Of a stretch of DNA of 64,000 nucleotides, positions 1-13,900 are shown piece by piece; within the stretch, counting starts at the first letter, position 1, and each line of letters begins with the position of its first letter. The notes beneath the pieces are model-generated. The model saw only the letters and a program-made list of their open reading frames with translations, was not told the DNA's origin and did no database searches. Source of the stretch: Glandiceps talaboti (lineage: Eukaryota > Hemichordata > Enteropneusta > Spengelidae). The stretch covers positions 20,895,592 through 20,959,591 of the forward strand of contig NC_135554.1 in assembly GCF_964340395.1 (NCBI RefSeq), written 5' to 3'. The translations under genes and the position numbers were made by a program.

Positions 1-447
1 TCAACTCTGGGGTAATAGATAAAATAACAAGAACTTGTAAGCAAATACGAAATGAATTTGGTGATTTGCGTCATTGGCGTAAGCCAACACTGACAAGCTA
101 CCTACAGAAATTGTAAGACGATACAAAAAGGATGCTTTTACTTTGTACGAAGTAGCAGGAAATGAGGTAAACTGTAACAAGATTTGGATACAAATTAACA
201 AGATTAACCGCAAAAAAGAGTATACAAGGACAAAGATGTCACCAGTTCAAAATGTCAACAATACAGTAAGTTAGTGACTTCCAAATTAAGTGGAGTCTTC
301 TACACTACACAGAACTTCAGCTATGATTCAGGTCAAGGAGGCTGTGTCTCCTATCTTCCTACAAATCACAAGTATAGGCCAATATGTCTTGGACTTTCAT
401 AACACATATGGTCCCAGGGAGGAAGGGCTGGGTTGTACTCACATCAA

Positions 448-855
448 CAAGTCATTGAGAATGACATAGTGCCCGCTATGATTGGGTTTTAAGGAACATG
501 AAAACTGCGCCAACAAAATGGCTGCCAGGCAGCCATATTGGATCTTATCAAGACAACAATGAATATGCACATGTATGTCATAGAACACTGTCCTAATACC
601 AACTTTGAATGAGATCTGTTCAAGCATGTCTGAGTTGTGGCTTTGGACAGGGAAAATTCGCAAACAAAATGGCTGCTAGGCAGCCATATTGGATCGTATC
701 ATGAACAAATTGATGTGCATATGTATGCCATAGTATGTTGCCCCTGTACCAAGTTTGAAAAAAATTGGTCCAGGCATCTCCAAGAAATGGCTCCGGACGG
801 ATGGGCGGAACCCAATCCATACGTACCGTCTCGGACTTCGTCCGGTGGGGACTAA
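448..855 (+). mobile_element. Helentron-like non-autonomous element, two core repeats
   Basis: The 5' end (CATTGAGAATGACATAGTGC and on) is shared with the element at 1659. Two copies of a roughly 150-bp core follow, each with the small palindrome ATGGCTGCC...GGCAGCCAT. The tail has GGAC-type repeats, a short hairpin (CCGGACTTCGTCCGG, approximate) and CTAA at 852-855. Core tandem repeats, then a microsatellite, hairpin and CTRR is the layout of HINE/pearl-type elements. No coding capacity. Confidence 0.6.
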
Positions 856-1658
856 CAAGCTAGTATATTGGTACATGCTGCCCAGGGAATTATTCTGTTT
901 GGACATCAGAGTCTCAATCAGAGTACAATTTTTTTTTCATATTATGCTTCATTAAAAAAAAAAGAATCTCAGGAAAGAGGCACATATCCATGTTACATCA
1001 TAACTGTAACAACTGGGTGTCAATTATTCATGTGTTGTCTTAATTGTTATTGTTCATGTCTGAGAAGGTGTGCACATTTTCTCTTTAATACAATAATATC
1101 CACATCATACCTATGATACTACACCCATAGCCCCTCCTCAATGACAGATGCCATGTTTCATGGGTTATGAATTTGTCATTATTATAATCGCATCAAACTT
1201 TATCCCATGTTTTGCAAGTATGAAAGTCATGCCTGGGTTATTGCGTGACTTTACGTGATATAGTGAGATTTTCTGGGCGACGCGACCTGACTGACGTCTA
1301 AGTCAGTAAAGGAATTATCATATACAAAAGAATATTGCTTCAAAGGAAATTACTCAGTTGCATATTGTGTTGGTACAGGGTCTATGCGACATCTAAGTTA
1401 TATATATATTGAACCATCCATTGACCTTATCAGATTAATAATTTGATGACTATTTTTTCAATCTCTCCTTTCGAAGACTTCTCTGTGGGGCCCCAAAATA
1501 AATTCATAACTACTAAATGCTCTTCTGATGAAGGTGTCCACAGACGTCCATCCTGTCTGTATATCACACTATTTTGACAAAATGCATTATAACTGGAACT
1601 CTTAATTCCTGCTGTTTGCAACAAGTGTTTTTACCCACAAAATGATGTCATATATAAC

Positions 1659-2764
1659 AAGCCATTGAGAATGACATAGTCCCCGCTATGATTGGGTTTT
1701 AAGGAATTAGCACTACTCTGATCACGCAACAACACTTGTGAACCTAAATCAAACAGACTTAGATATGTTGTGTCTGCTTGTCGGACATGGAACATGCCTA
1801 CAACAAGAAAGGATTATTCGGGTATGGGGGATCATATCAATATGAAAATGGATATGCAAATGTATGTCATAGAACACTGTCCTAATACCAACTCTGAATG
1901 AGATCTGTTCAAGCATGTCTGAGTTATGGCTTTGGACATGGAAAATTCACAAACAAAATGGCTGCCAGGCAGCCATATTGGATCATATCATGACGAAAAT
2001 GGATATGCACATGTATGTCATAGAACACTGTCCTAATACCAACTTCGAATGAGATCTGTTGAAGCATGTCTGAGTTATGGCTTTGGACATGGAAAATTTG
2101 CAAACAAAATGGCTGCCAGGCAGCCATATTGGATCGTATCACAATGAAAATGGATATGCACATGTATGTCATAGAACACTGTCCTAATACCAACTTTGAA
2201 TGAGATCTGTTCAAGCATGTCTGAGTTATGGCTTTGGACATGGAAAATTTGCAAACAAAATGGCTGCCAGGCAGCCATATTGGATTGTATCACAATGAAA
2301 ATGGATATGCCCATGTATGTCATAGAACACTGTCCTAATACCAACTTTAAATGAGATCTGTTCAAGCATGTCTAAGTTATGGCTTTGGACATGAAAATTC
2401 ACAAACAAAATGGCTGCCAGGCGGCCATATTGGATCGTATCATGACAACAATGAATATGCACATATATGCCATAGAACACTGTCCTAATACCAACTCTGA
2501 ATGAGATCTGTGTGAGCATGTCTGAGTTATGGCTTTAGACAGGGAAAATTCGCAAACAAAATGGCTGCTAGGCGGCCATATTGGATCGTATCATAAAACA
2601 AATTGACGTGCATATGTATGCCATAGCATGTTGCCCCTGTACCAAGTTTGAAAAAAATCGGTACAGGCATCTCCAAGAAACGGCTGTGGACGGACGGACG
2701 GACGGACGGACAGACGGAACCCAATCCATAAGTCCCCGTTCCGGACTTCGTCCGCGGGGACTAA
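1659..2764 (+). mobile_element. Helentron-like non-autonomous element, about five core repeats
   Basis: Same 5' end as the 448-855 element, a 130-base unique part, then about five tandem copies of the roughly 150-bp core (1840-2640). The 3' tail is (GGAC)n, ACCCAATCCATAAG, hairpin and CTAA at 2761-2764. The copies differ by scattered substitutions. Frames that stay open across the core on the minus strand are a product of the repeat. Confidence 0.65.
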
Positions 2765-5251
2765 AAACTCTGCTTTGGTTACCTTTATACATTATCTTGA
2801 AGCGGCTCAGATGTCTGTTGAAAATTGCCATCACTTTAATATTTGGTAGTAGTTGGGATTTGATGATGTTCAACTATAACCAGAATAGCAATCTCATTTA
2901 TTGTGAATGACATGTAGACAAACAAATTAGATGTGTGTGTGGTATGATTTTGACCTCTGTCTGCACTTAAATTAACCCCCAAGGATTTACCTGTCGAGTT
3001 GACATTTGGTTGACCCCATGGAATTTACCTGTTGGATAGTCATTTAACTAATGATGTGTGTGTATCTAACGATGACCATGATACCACCTGTTACAAGGTA
3101 ATCAAAATATAGCCAACATTACCATATATACATGCATTAATCCTCTTTCTACCATGAATATTTGTTTGGACACAAAACAACCACAAGTTGGGAAACACAG
3201 GATTGATAGTCTCTGATGCCAGCGTGGTATCAAAACTTCTATAACGACAAATTTTAAGATTCAATGAAAGCTAGACAACAGGATTAATAAAGGTGTTTCA
3301 AATCCCACAAAACAGCATGGGATTTTTTGCATTTGTGCGACATGTTGGGGGGGGGGGGGGGAGACAACATTCCACGTATATAGGAAACCTCAGCTGGTGC
3401 TTCATTTACATAGTTGGTATAATTTATTTTGTCTTCACTTATGCTGTTGGTGCTTAATTAGCATATCCAAGTTCATAATACATATTACAAACAGAAGAAA
3501 ATAACATTAAAACTTTGCATGAAATGTACAATTTATACTATGATAACTTGAATACGTGACCTGCCATCAATTAAGGCAGCCTTGTCACGTTTAGACTTGC
3601 TTCACTAATTACACACCTTCGAAGCTTCAGCCTCCCAGGGAGGCAACACATGTATTAATAACATAATAAGGAAATGATACTAATACTAATGTGTATGTCT
3701 CTCAAGGACTTGAACATCCATGCACAGATAAACAATGTTACAAACATTTCAGTTCATAAAGGAGATTCTCCTCTCTATTTTTCATTGCAAAATAAATAAA
3801 TTAATGATGCTAAATTATTTAAATAAGTCAGTTACATTATCAGAATTCAAGACATAACATATCATACTAGCATGTTGAAATCACATCAAGGAAGAAGAAA
3901 AACAAACATACCAGAATTTTCAGTTGTTATCTTTTTCACTTTGACTAGATTTAGTAACTGTCCACATGCCTTTTGTGAATAATTAGCATAATTAATTTTT
4001 GCCAAATTTCTAAATCTTTGTAACAATAAGGTATAATGGCAAGATTCATATGAAACTGCACAGAAATATTCCCTATGACATTAGCTGTTATAATTTTCAC
4101 ATTGACTATATAGTTAACAAATCTCTCAACGTTTATGCTTACATAGGATTATTAGTTTTACCAATTCTAGAGGCTAAGTAACAAACAGGTGCTTAGTTAA
4201 TTACATCTACCAATGAAGTTGGGCAGAGGCTAACGAGTATAAAGTTGGCGTCAGATTCAGATTCAGCTAGCGTCATATTGAGCATCAGATTCAGCGTCAG
4301 ATAGCGTCAGATCCGAAGACACCCGACGGACTCCATCAAACCTGAAATAATACTGTTGAGACTACAGGGAAAGATTCCGCTTCACTTACTTGTTTGTTTG
4401 TTGGCACGATATCTCACAATGGTATGACAGAATTTTAGATGAAACTGTGTCGAAGATTATCTATGAGACAAAGACAAAATTACTTGATTCTGATCTGATT
4501 CCAGATATTGAATTTAGTGAAGAATTTAGTCAAGCCTCGGCATTACAAACATTAGCCACTGACTAAGTTCCAACTGTTGAGGGCGCCCTCAGTCTGGCAG
4601 CGATACATGCATCTACTCTACCAGTGTCCTCTCATCTTACACATAATACTTTCAAACATAACATAACACAATGATAAAGACATCCATGTGACCTAAGACA
4701 TCCATGTGACCTACGACCTCAGGTAAATCTCACCCACAGTCAATAAATTTACCAACCGCTGACTTATTAGTAATCATGTACTTCAGGTACAAAGCATAGA
4801 AAAGAAGACACCTTGAGAATGAATATTTCTGGTACAGCTTAGCTTGAGACTTCTCTTGGTGTCGCCTCACCCTCACCAGCCTTGGGGAGTTGACTGGTGT
4901 GTGAGGGCACCCTGTCATGGTGTACTTTACAGACTATTCTACTGGTCTATTTACAGTAAAACATGTGACTTCCTGTTACAGTAGTTTTAATACACTTATC
5001 ACTTTTGTTATCAGAAAAAGATAACCATATCATCATACACTGGTTTTTCAGACAAGATTACACAATGGATATGTCTGTCCTTAGAAGGGTGGAGAAACAG
5101 GGGCAACTATATAGCCAAGAAACTTGACTATTTGGCTGAACAATGGTGTTCACCAGATGAGCCACATGTGGGAGTCAGATACCCAAGTCCCTGGGCTAGG
5201 CAATTATTGATGTCCATAATAGTCTATAGGACAGTTCATATACACATACAT

Positions 5252-5255
<4 letters not shown>

Positions 5256-5285
<30 letters not shown>

Positions 5286-5307
5286 CATACATACATACAT
5301 ACATACA
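5256..5307. repeat. (TACA)n microsatellite
   Basis: Thirteen near-perfect tetranucleotide copies. Confidence 0.98.
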
Positions 5308-5930
5308 AATTGTATTTGAATTATCATAGACAGTGGTCAATGGTATTACAAAGATTGCAAAGCCTTTCGATAACCTTACAAGGTGATTCATGGCAACATT
5401 GAGAGCGTTATTTTTTGTATAGTTTCTTAACATTTAGTATGTTGCTGACTGGGGTTAGGTTACACAGTCATGATCATAAATATACAACTCCTAATGTTAT
5501 AAACCAAGTGGACATCCATCCAACAAGTGTCAGGGTTGCATGACATGATACAGCGATTATAATGTACTTGCTCTACTATGGAGTACATTCTTCACAGAGG
5601 TTTGTTGTTATCCATATGGTTACTACCATGTAACAGAGATTTGAGGACACCCATATTGCTCCTACTATCAGACTTGTGCACTGACCGTAGATGACACATA
5701 GGTCAACTAGGTCGTATTTCCTATGTACTGAGAATTGTTACCATTTGCTTGTAATTTGTACAGCTTACTACAATCACTACATACAATGTCTATAACTTAG
5801 GCAAAAAAAAAAACTGCAGAGCCAATCATGAACAAGCGAATGACATCTGCCCCACATACATACTTGCTTTAAAGTACTAAATAAAAAGAACAGTAAATGC
5901 CATAAATAGAAGATTGAGTGACAGGTTTGA

Positions 5931-5957
5931 CAACAACAACAACAACAACAACAACAA
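5931..5957. repeat. (CAA)n microsatellite
   Basis: Nine CAA copies without interruption. Confidence 0.98.
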
Positions 5958-6335
5958 TTTGCATCATCGCACCACTTCAGACAAAATGTCCTAACCAGAA
6001 ACAATTCTTTTTTTTTTGACCTTACATAATGTGACACGCATCATATCACTGAATAAAAACACATTCACCACAAATATGACCTAGATTTACACTTCATCCC
6101 TTGCTGTGACATATATGTAATAACTATACACACCGCAAACATATGCAATTAATACTCATGTAAACACTTGGTGTGTCCTTTGAATGACCTTCCTTTATGA
6201 ACAGTTAGTACAATGCTACCCAACACAGCTAAGAGACTGTAGAACTTAGAAAACATTTTGTAGACACATCCATGAATCCAACTACCATTCATTACACTTC
6301 AAAGTTAGTTTTAATATTTTAATTCCCAACTAGCC

Positions 6336-6788
6336 TAGTCTAGTTCCTATACAACATGTTACGCTTACTACCATCACCACTCACATATGTATAGGAAAAG
6401 TCCTTATTCTAATTTCTAGCACAGAAATCTGTGCTACCCCAGCTGAGCATAGGGTAAAGGACATACGTCAGTAGTAATCCATCACAAATTAACAGGCAGT
6501 TGCAATTGGTTAGTTCCTTTAGACAATTGCTCATTAATATTCAATTAGTACAGCTGTTTTGTCAAACCTTGTTGACCTTCTTTCTAGGACCAATATGCTA
6601 ATGTCCAACCGAACTCCACCTCTCCAGTCTGAAACTGAAATCACATGGAGGAGCAATAACATCATCACATTTATATATATGAACACAGTCGGCGGTAGCA
6701 CAGATTTCTGTGCTAAAATAAGGACTTTCCCTATACGTGGGTGGAAATGATGGTGGTAATCGCAACGCATCGTATAGGAATTAGACTA
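6336..6788. mobile_element. Non-autonomous DNA transposon, TAG...CTA ends, 9-bp target duplication
   Basis: Terminal inverted repeats of about 100 bases start TAGTCTAGTTCCTATAC on the left and, as reverse complement, TAGTCTAATTCCTATACG on the right. They include AGCACAGAAATCTGTGCT. The element is flanked by caactagcc (6327-6335) and caactaacc (6789-6797), 8 of 9 identical. It is 453 bp with no transposase. The internal part is shared with the element at 52776. Confidence 0.8.
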
Positions 6789-7069
6789 CAACTAACCAAC
6801 CAGCCAATCAATCTACATTGATTCATTATGCTATCATTTCATGTTTATATACTTTGATACACTTCTGTACATGATTTACAACATTGGTAGCAGACAACAG
6901 TAGTGAGTATTGCTATGAATCACACAGTTTTATCAATTTATTGTCAGAATGAATTTCACCCACAATGTTGATCAAATCAATAGCTTGGAAGCTATTACTC
7001 TGTCTGCAAAGACGTGAACAGCATAGCAAATTAGCAGTAACATACAAGTCATACTATACATAATAGACT

Positions 7070-7164
7070 TTGTCCTGCTTGCAAACAGTAAACTCTAAGC
7101 TCCTAGAAGGAGAGGGACTATGTCGAAATCTAGCCCTGACTTATTCCGTCTGCAAGCAGGGCTA
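7070..7164. mobile_element. MITE of the TAGTCCTGCTTGCA family
   Basis: Inverted ends are GTCCTGCTTGCA on the left and TGCAAGCAGGGCTA on the right, 95 bp in all. The flanks taatagact and atatagact are 7 of 9 identical, an aged 9-bp target duplication. The same family occurs at 63.2-63.5 kb. Confidence 0.65.
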
Positions 7165-8505
7165 ATATAGACTGTAAGATAGGTCATGTTGTTCAGCCTA
7201 TCAGGCTTCTTAGTGGTAGCTGATAGTGTGGCACAAATGTATAGAGGTTACTACATATAGGACATATGCTGCCTTATCAGCCACCAGTTGAGATGAAAGG
7301 GTGACATGGCAAGAGATGTTGTATGTTTACAGACTAAGACCTGAATGTCTTTATAAGGATGTACTTCTAGACTGGTACAAATCAAATACTCTAGGAATCC
7401 GGTCTAACTGTGGTGAGACAACAAAAAGTCACCTCTGTGAGGTCTACAAAGAATTACATTGTATTAGGAACATCCTGTTCCAGTGAACAAATCTTCGTGT
7501 CCTAAAGTAGAGTCACTTGACATCCCATACTACAGGCCGTAATTACACTAGAGTATGCTTAGTCCGAGTTGACAATTTAATTGAGGAAGCCTGCTCAGGT
7601 ACTACGTTAGCTGGAAACTGCACTCATTATTTAACTAAATTTAAAAGAATTACAACTGATAGAGTGTCTTCTTGGCCAATTTGCTACACCGCAGGTGCAA
7701 AGCAATGTTTTGTGACACTAGGGTGTTACCATATTTCTAGCCTAGCCACTTGGTCATGAGTCAACATACCGACTAGACTAGACAGTTCGGGCCAACCACA
7801 TTTACAAGCCAGATATTCAAGATAGTCAAGTTTCTAGGCTATGACTCATATGGATTGTCAGTTTTATCATTGTGACCCACAGCAACAAAAAAATTGACTT
7901 TAACTGCAAAAGAGGGTGACATTCCCTTCATGTAGGCTAAGATATATTGTACATGTACATGTACGTGTATACACTGGAGAACACAAACACTCAGTTTCAA
8001 GGCTGTCCTGTTGAAATGGGACCTTTGAGATTTTCTAGAATGTTAGTTCTAGGTCTTCAACATACAAGAATCCTACACTTCCGGTTTACTTTATTATCTG
8101 TTACACAACTCTCAGTACACATGATAATGTCAAAACTATCAAGTTACCATACTGATACAAATCCTGTATAAAATCTATCATTGGCTCATTATAAAACCTC
8201 CTTGGCTGTGATTGGACAAAGACAACTCACAACTACACTTAAAAAGTCATGATAGTTGTACATGTATGCATACCATCTCTTATTTATCTACATACTTGGC
8301 TTGCACCATTCCAATAGTTTATCATTTCTCTGAAATAGTACCCAAATATTCAGTATTGTACATCATTACATGGCATAACTAAATACTCAAAACAAATACC
8401 AGGTTTGCATTCATGTCATTCTGTAGTACTTTGCCAGACATTTCTGAAGAGAGATTGCGAATGTTGAGGTGGTCTACAGTGATTGATTGACAACAGTGAC
8501 GCTGT

Positions 8506-8946
8506 TAGGAATGATCACACAATGTCATACAAGCTCAATAAGTGAACATCATTCGTTTAGAAAGGGGGTGTCGGGTGTCAAAGCAATTGCTGAACTTCAC
8601 TTTCGCACTTCTAACCAAGTTTCAGAGGAAAACTTCCACTCCTTCAATGATAACATCTTCTTTATTCACAACTGAGATGTTGATAAGTTTATAAAAAATG
8701 ATTACTAATGTGAGATATGGTGCTGGGTCGCTGGTAGTATTTTTTTAGTGTGTTCACAATCACGTTTTTACATTACATCGCTCGTAGCAGTGTGACAGCT
8801 ACAGTTTTCATCATAGTTTACATCCTATACGTTTGATGAACATTTGATGTCGCACTTGTGAACATTCATTTAGGGTGAGGGGGTTTTCACCTAAACGAAG
8901 GATGTTTGTTTGTTGAGCTTGTGCAATATTGTGTGATCATCCCTTA
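8506..8946. mobile_element. TIR element, TAGGGATGATCACAC family, long copy
   Basis: About 55 bases at each end are inverted copies (GATCACACAATG, ACAAGCTCA, CGTTTAG). 441 bp, non-coding. No target duplication was convincing. A short relative lies at 10799 and a half copy near 18350-18420. Confidence 0.65.
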
Positions 8947-9828
8947 CAGAATAACAAAAAAAAACACCAGTTGGCAAATACTGCACTTCTTTCAAGATTA
9001 CAACAGAGTCTAGTCTATAACTAAATGTTTCTTACAGGCATGGATATTCAAGCCATTTGTCGCTGTGCATGGATGACCTCCTCTACACAATAGAAAGCTG
9101 ACATCACTTGCCATTTTGACTCCTAAATTGTACACTACCATTACAAAGTAAAGACATGTAACTAAACTTAGCCATAACTCCGGATGTCAAATGAAACACT
9201 TACATATTATTACATGTAATACACTGACTTCAGCCTCATTATAGGATCTATTTTGGGCTTTCAAACAGAAGGTATGCAATTTACATAAACGACATGTGTA
9301 TGATGCAAGACCATGTAGATACCTCAACTGCTAATTTAGTCATACAAAAGAAAAAGGACTCTATTTCACTACATGTCTATTTCCACAAACAAAATGGCAC
9401 TCCTTTCACTACACACCAAAACTATCGTTTTCATAAAATTCAACTCTCTCTATGCCACCTTCAATGAATACACTGATTTGTAAACTGATACTAACATAGA
9501 TACACTTTAAAGTGTCAAGTACGCAGTGTATACTTGAGACAGTTGTAAAGGGATGAACAGCCATACCATTGCACTCTTTATCAATAGTGCAAGGACTGTT
9601 TATGCACTGGTCAATGGAAGTCACCACAGTTGTATACACTATATTATATATATAAATAATACATGACAGCTTGTTGAGTCGGTCAACAAACTCCTATCAT
9701 AGCATGCATAGCTAAACTCCGGTTATTTGGATATTTCAAAGGGGCATGACAACAAATCACATTTGTGTTTTTGTGGTGTCTTTTGTAATTGTTTATTTGG
9801 TTGGGTTTTTTTTGGTTTTTTTGTTCTT

Positions 9829-9841
9829 GATTTTTTTTTTT

Positions 9842-9873
<32 letters not shown>
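9829..9873. repeat. Poly-T/poly-G tract
   Basis: A T run followed by a long G run. On the minus strand this reads as a proline-lysine open frame, which is not a gene. Confidence 0.95.
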
Positions 9874-10798
9874 TGGGGGGTGTACTTTTTGCTGCAAGTA
9901 CTTATTGAAGCATAACTGGCCATCACTTGATGTATTGAAATTGAATAGACTTTTTAACTCAAACCAACTTTATTTAAATATACATTTGACATAACTTATA
10001 CTAGATTAAAATGTGCAGGAAACCCAAATGCTAACAATGCAGATAATGTTTAGTGCTGAATAGAAGACAATACTAGTAATAGTTTAGTTTACATATGAGG
10101 TTTTATGTAAGATTTTCACCTGAGTAGAAAAGGTTTTAAACAATCTCAGCTTGCAAAAGTTTTAACATTAAGAAAATCATAAATCATGTATATTTGGTAT
10201 CATGTTGCTCCATAATAACACAACTGTGATTTGTAGAGGAAAAATACCCAAGTACTTAACAAAAACCATCCTTTTTTACTTGAAATTTCCCTTATAATTG
10301 TATTTCAGATTCCTGAACACTGAAACCAGAAATGGAAGACGAGTTATATTTGAGTCACTTTACACAAAGTTACTGGTCCTTATCTATAATATTACCACAA
10401 ACAAGCACGAGTATTTTTTTTATTGTACACGTACATGTAAAGTACTGATTTACATTTAGTTCAGGACAGTTTCCTGGTTTAAAAGGTCCACATAACTTCA
10501 ATTGTATTTCACAATAGATGTGCCATTTGATTTCTGCATTCAATACGGAACAAAATATAAATAAAGGTCTGACAGTGACAGTTCTATTTTTATTACTTAT
10601 CGAACTTCTAAGTTATATTCACTGCACGGCCAACAGGTCAGTACTTAACAATCTGCAACTATTTAACCAGCATTGATTTTACAAGTAGATGTAGTTCCTG
10701 GTTTAAAGGTCCATGTCAGGTTAAGACAAACATTTCAGCAGACTTAGACAATAGGAAAATTTGGTCCTAATCAAAAGAACGAGCCTAGGTAATCCTTC

Positions 10799-10961
10799 TA
10801 TGGGACAATCACACAATGGCTCACAAGCTCAAGAATGAACTTCAATCATTTAGGGGGGGGGGGGATCGAATGTTGCACTTGTGAACATTCATTTAGGGGA
10901 GGGGGTTTGTCCTAAACGAACAAAAGTTGTCTACTGAGCTTGTGTGACACGATCATCCCTA
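10799..10961. mobile_element. TIR element, TAGGGATGATCACAC family, short copy
   Basis: About 163 bp, almost wholly palindromic: ATCACACAATGGCTCACAAG on the left against GAGCTTGTGTGACACGATCA on the right, around a poly-G centre. Confidence 0.6.
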
Positions 10962-13900
10962 AAATAGTACTGCTGTGACATCCTGGGATTGAGTTATTGA
11001 TCTTTAAGATATACAGGCATAATAAATTGAACAGGCTATAATAATAGTATAAAACAGATCCATATAATTAATAGAGCTAGCACAGGTAGTAAATGTAAAT
11101 ACATGTACAGGTCACACACACATGAATCATCTAGAACATAGCACACAGACATGTCTTGGTGTTAGCACAGGAATACATCCAGTATAAGTAGTAAGTACAT
11201 GTAATCTTACTTGTACTATTACGTAATGAAACATTTGTTTTCCTCACTATAGAGAAAGCACGGTGTTAGAACCATCCTGCAACCAAGACCACCATACTTG
11301 GCACGTTTCTGCTCATGTTTCAAAAGTGTTCTACCATCTTTGAAGTTAGTAATCTTTGAAACAAATACAAATACTTCCACATGAAGAGAAATGGCTGAAC
11401 CACACAGCCATGTGTGCATATATGTCAGATTATAAACATGCCAGAGTACATGCATGTTTCAATGCTGACTACATGAACACAACATGCTGATTATGCAAAT
11501 CAATATTGGTATGCAAATTATTATGCAAATTAGCCACCTTCTTTGCAATATTACTAGACGAGAACACTGGAACGTGGATATAAATGTTGCTACTTTTACT
11601 CTGTCTTGCTTGTTTGGATGAATAAATAAATACCATTACCAATTATGCTGAGACTGTCAACAGTTGTTTGTGCCTTTTTTGCTATGTTTTATCTAAAACT
11701 AAAGATGTCACCTTGCTCCGATCTGGAGCAATACTGGCGTACAGTACACAGTGCACTCATTTCTAGCAGTATAGGATTGGCTTACATTTGTACTTATAAA
11801 TCCTCTAGTCTTATCCAAGCAAGATCACATGTCCCTGTAGGATTAAATATTTCAGGAAGAAATCTTGGTTTACACAGCTTCGTGAGATATTAACACCTAG
11901 AGATGTTTGGTTTTCAAGAACAACCTGACCTTTACTACAACACTGTTCTGAAGGACACCAAATACATCAGTGTACCATCACAAATATATGATCTATGTAA
12001 CACTGTCTGACTTCATCCATATTTATGCAGGAACAGGATGTTTCATTTCTGCTGAATCACATTTCCAGGGTTAGCAATAAAAAGACAATTTGTAATAGTC
12101 TGGGAATACACATGTAAAAAATCATTCCCGGTTTTTTAGGGTAACATTTTGTATTAGGACAACATGGCTTCTAGACTATATTTAGCAATACATGTACATA
12201 CCGAGATATTTAGACTTGGTCAATCATATAATGTTGAATTATACATAAATGGACAAAATAAAATAAATTTCCAAAGTTCACCACCTTTTTTGGCCTTACT
12301 GTAATATTATACACTGGCAGTTTAATAATATCGATTTTCAATAATCACAGACATAATCTCCTTAGCTTTTATAAATTTCAATTTTTAAACATACACCACA
12401 CGCTGAAGGTGGTACAATAATCCCAAGTCTTGACGCATGACAAGATCACACATGTAAACACCAGAATCAGGAACATTGTATCCTGGTACCACCAACCCTG
12501 CATGCCCATGTTCCCCCCCCCCCCCACCACACACACACACACTTGCACCTGTAACCAAGACTTCACAGTCAATGTCATAGTTACTTCATATTCTATGAGA
12601 TATCCCATCCCTACAGTCCTCAAATCATTGTAAGCATGGTTCCACTGATGATGCTAATACTGTGATAAACCATAACTCATCTATCTATCTATACAGCATC
12701 TCTATCATTTTGGTTGTAACCACAACTTCACTACCACTGTTTGACAGACCACATAATGTACCATTAATGGTTAATTACATTCCAACACCCTGATCCCCTC
12801 TCTCAGTACAGTAGCAATATAGCATTGTATCCACCATACCATACCATACCACACTACTTAAGTGCTACTGTTGATGGCCAACATCATGTTCTGCATGTAT
12901 TTATTAGGTCATAACACCCTATAACACAGTAACTTAGTGATGGGATGTGTCACCTGCCATGGACAGCCTTGACCTTTGACAATCACAGCATCCCTTACAG
13001 TGTTGACACTGTATAATTACTTCCACATTTTCTTCCTTCATAGCCAATGACAGGACGACTTTTAACATACCAGGACAGGAGGATGGATTCTGTTTATAGT
13101 ATGAAAACTATACAGCTGCTTACCTCTGGCCAGTCAGAATATTAAAGATACGTGTATAAAACCTTTCAAATTTTTTCACATATTGTAATTCTGCTTAGAT
13201 CACAATCAGGCATCAATCAGACCTGTATGACATTCATTTCCTATTCCATTCAAAGTATAGTTATTTTTTAACGACACCACTTCTTTCCAAAACAGTTTCT
13301 GCTTGGACTTTTTGGTATGAATGAATAGATGAACAAACACTAGATGACTAAATAGCTTCAGTTCAGGAGTGGAATGATGCTGTCAAGGAATGCCCTAATG
13401 TTGTCACAGTATGCTACTTACTAATCCTAGTAGCCATATGCATACATGCTGTGTACTGTAGGCTGTTCCAAGGTTCCACATGTAAACATGTGGAATTATG
13501 AATAGATTCTATCGGTGAATGTTCTCCGTAGATTTCTTTGACAAGACTGGCTCAAGAGTACAGTGACACCTTCTGTGGCTGTCATTTAGACCATGAAGTG
13601 CTAATTTGGGATCCAGTGGATGTTTTGATAATCATATCAATTAATTATTCTATAATAATGAAGTAGCTTGGAGTATGATTTTTATTTATCAAGAGCTGGG
13701 GACACTACAAAATTACAATAAGTTTCTAGTGCCCATGTTTCTTTGACTCAGAAAGAATTCTGCATGGTACAGTGTGGTAAATTACCATATGCATGAAATG
13801 CAAATATTGTTTCACTCTTTAAATGAATGTTTATTATATCCTCCTTCTCCCTAGGGGGTATTTGTTTGTACACAACTAAGAAAAAGTTGGGAGAAAGAGG

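Noticed and set aside
9723-9994. Proline/lysine- and glycine-rich frames
   Set aside because: Created by a poly-T/poly-G tract.
11219-11455. Minus-strand frame FVSKITNFKDGRTLLKHEQK
   Set aside because: Not a p85 segment, no paired splice sites in phase with the SH3 exon; it may be a decayed repeat.
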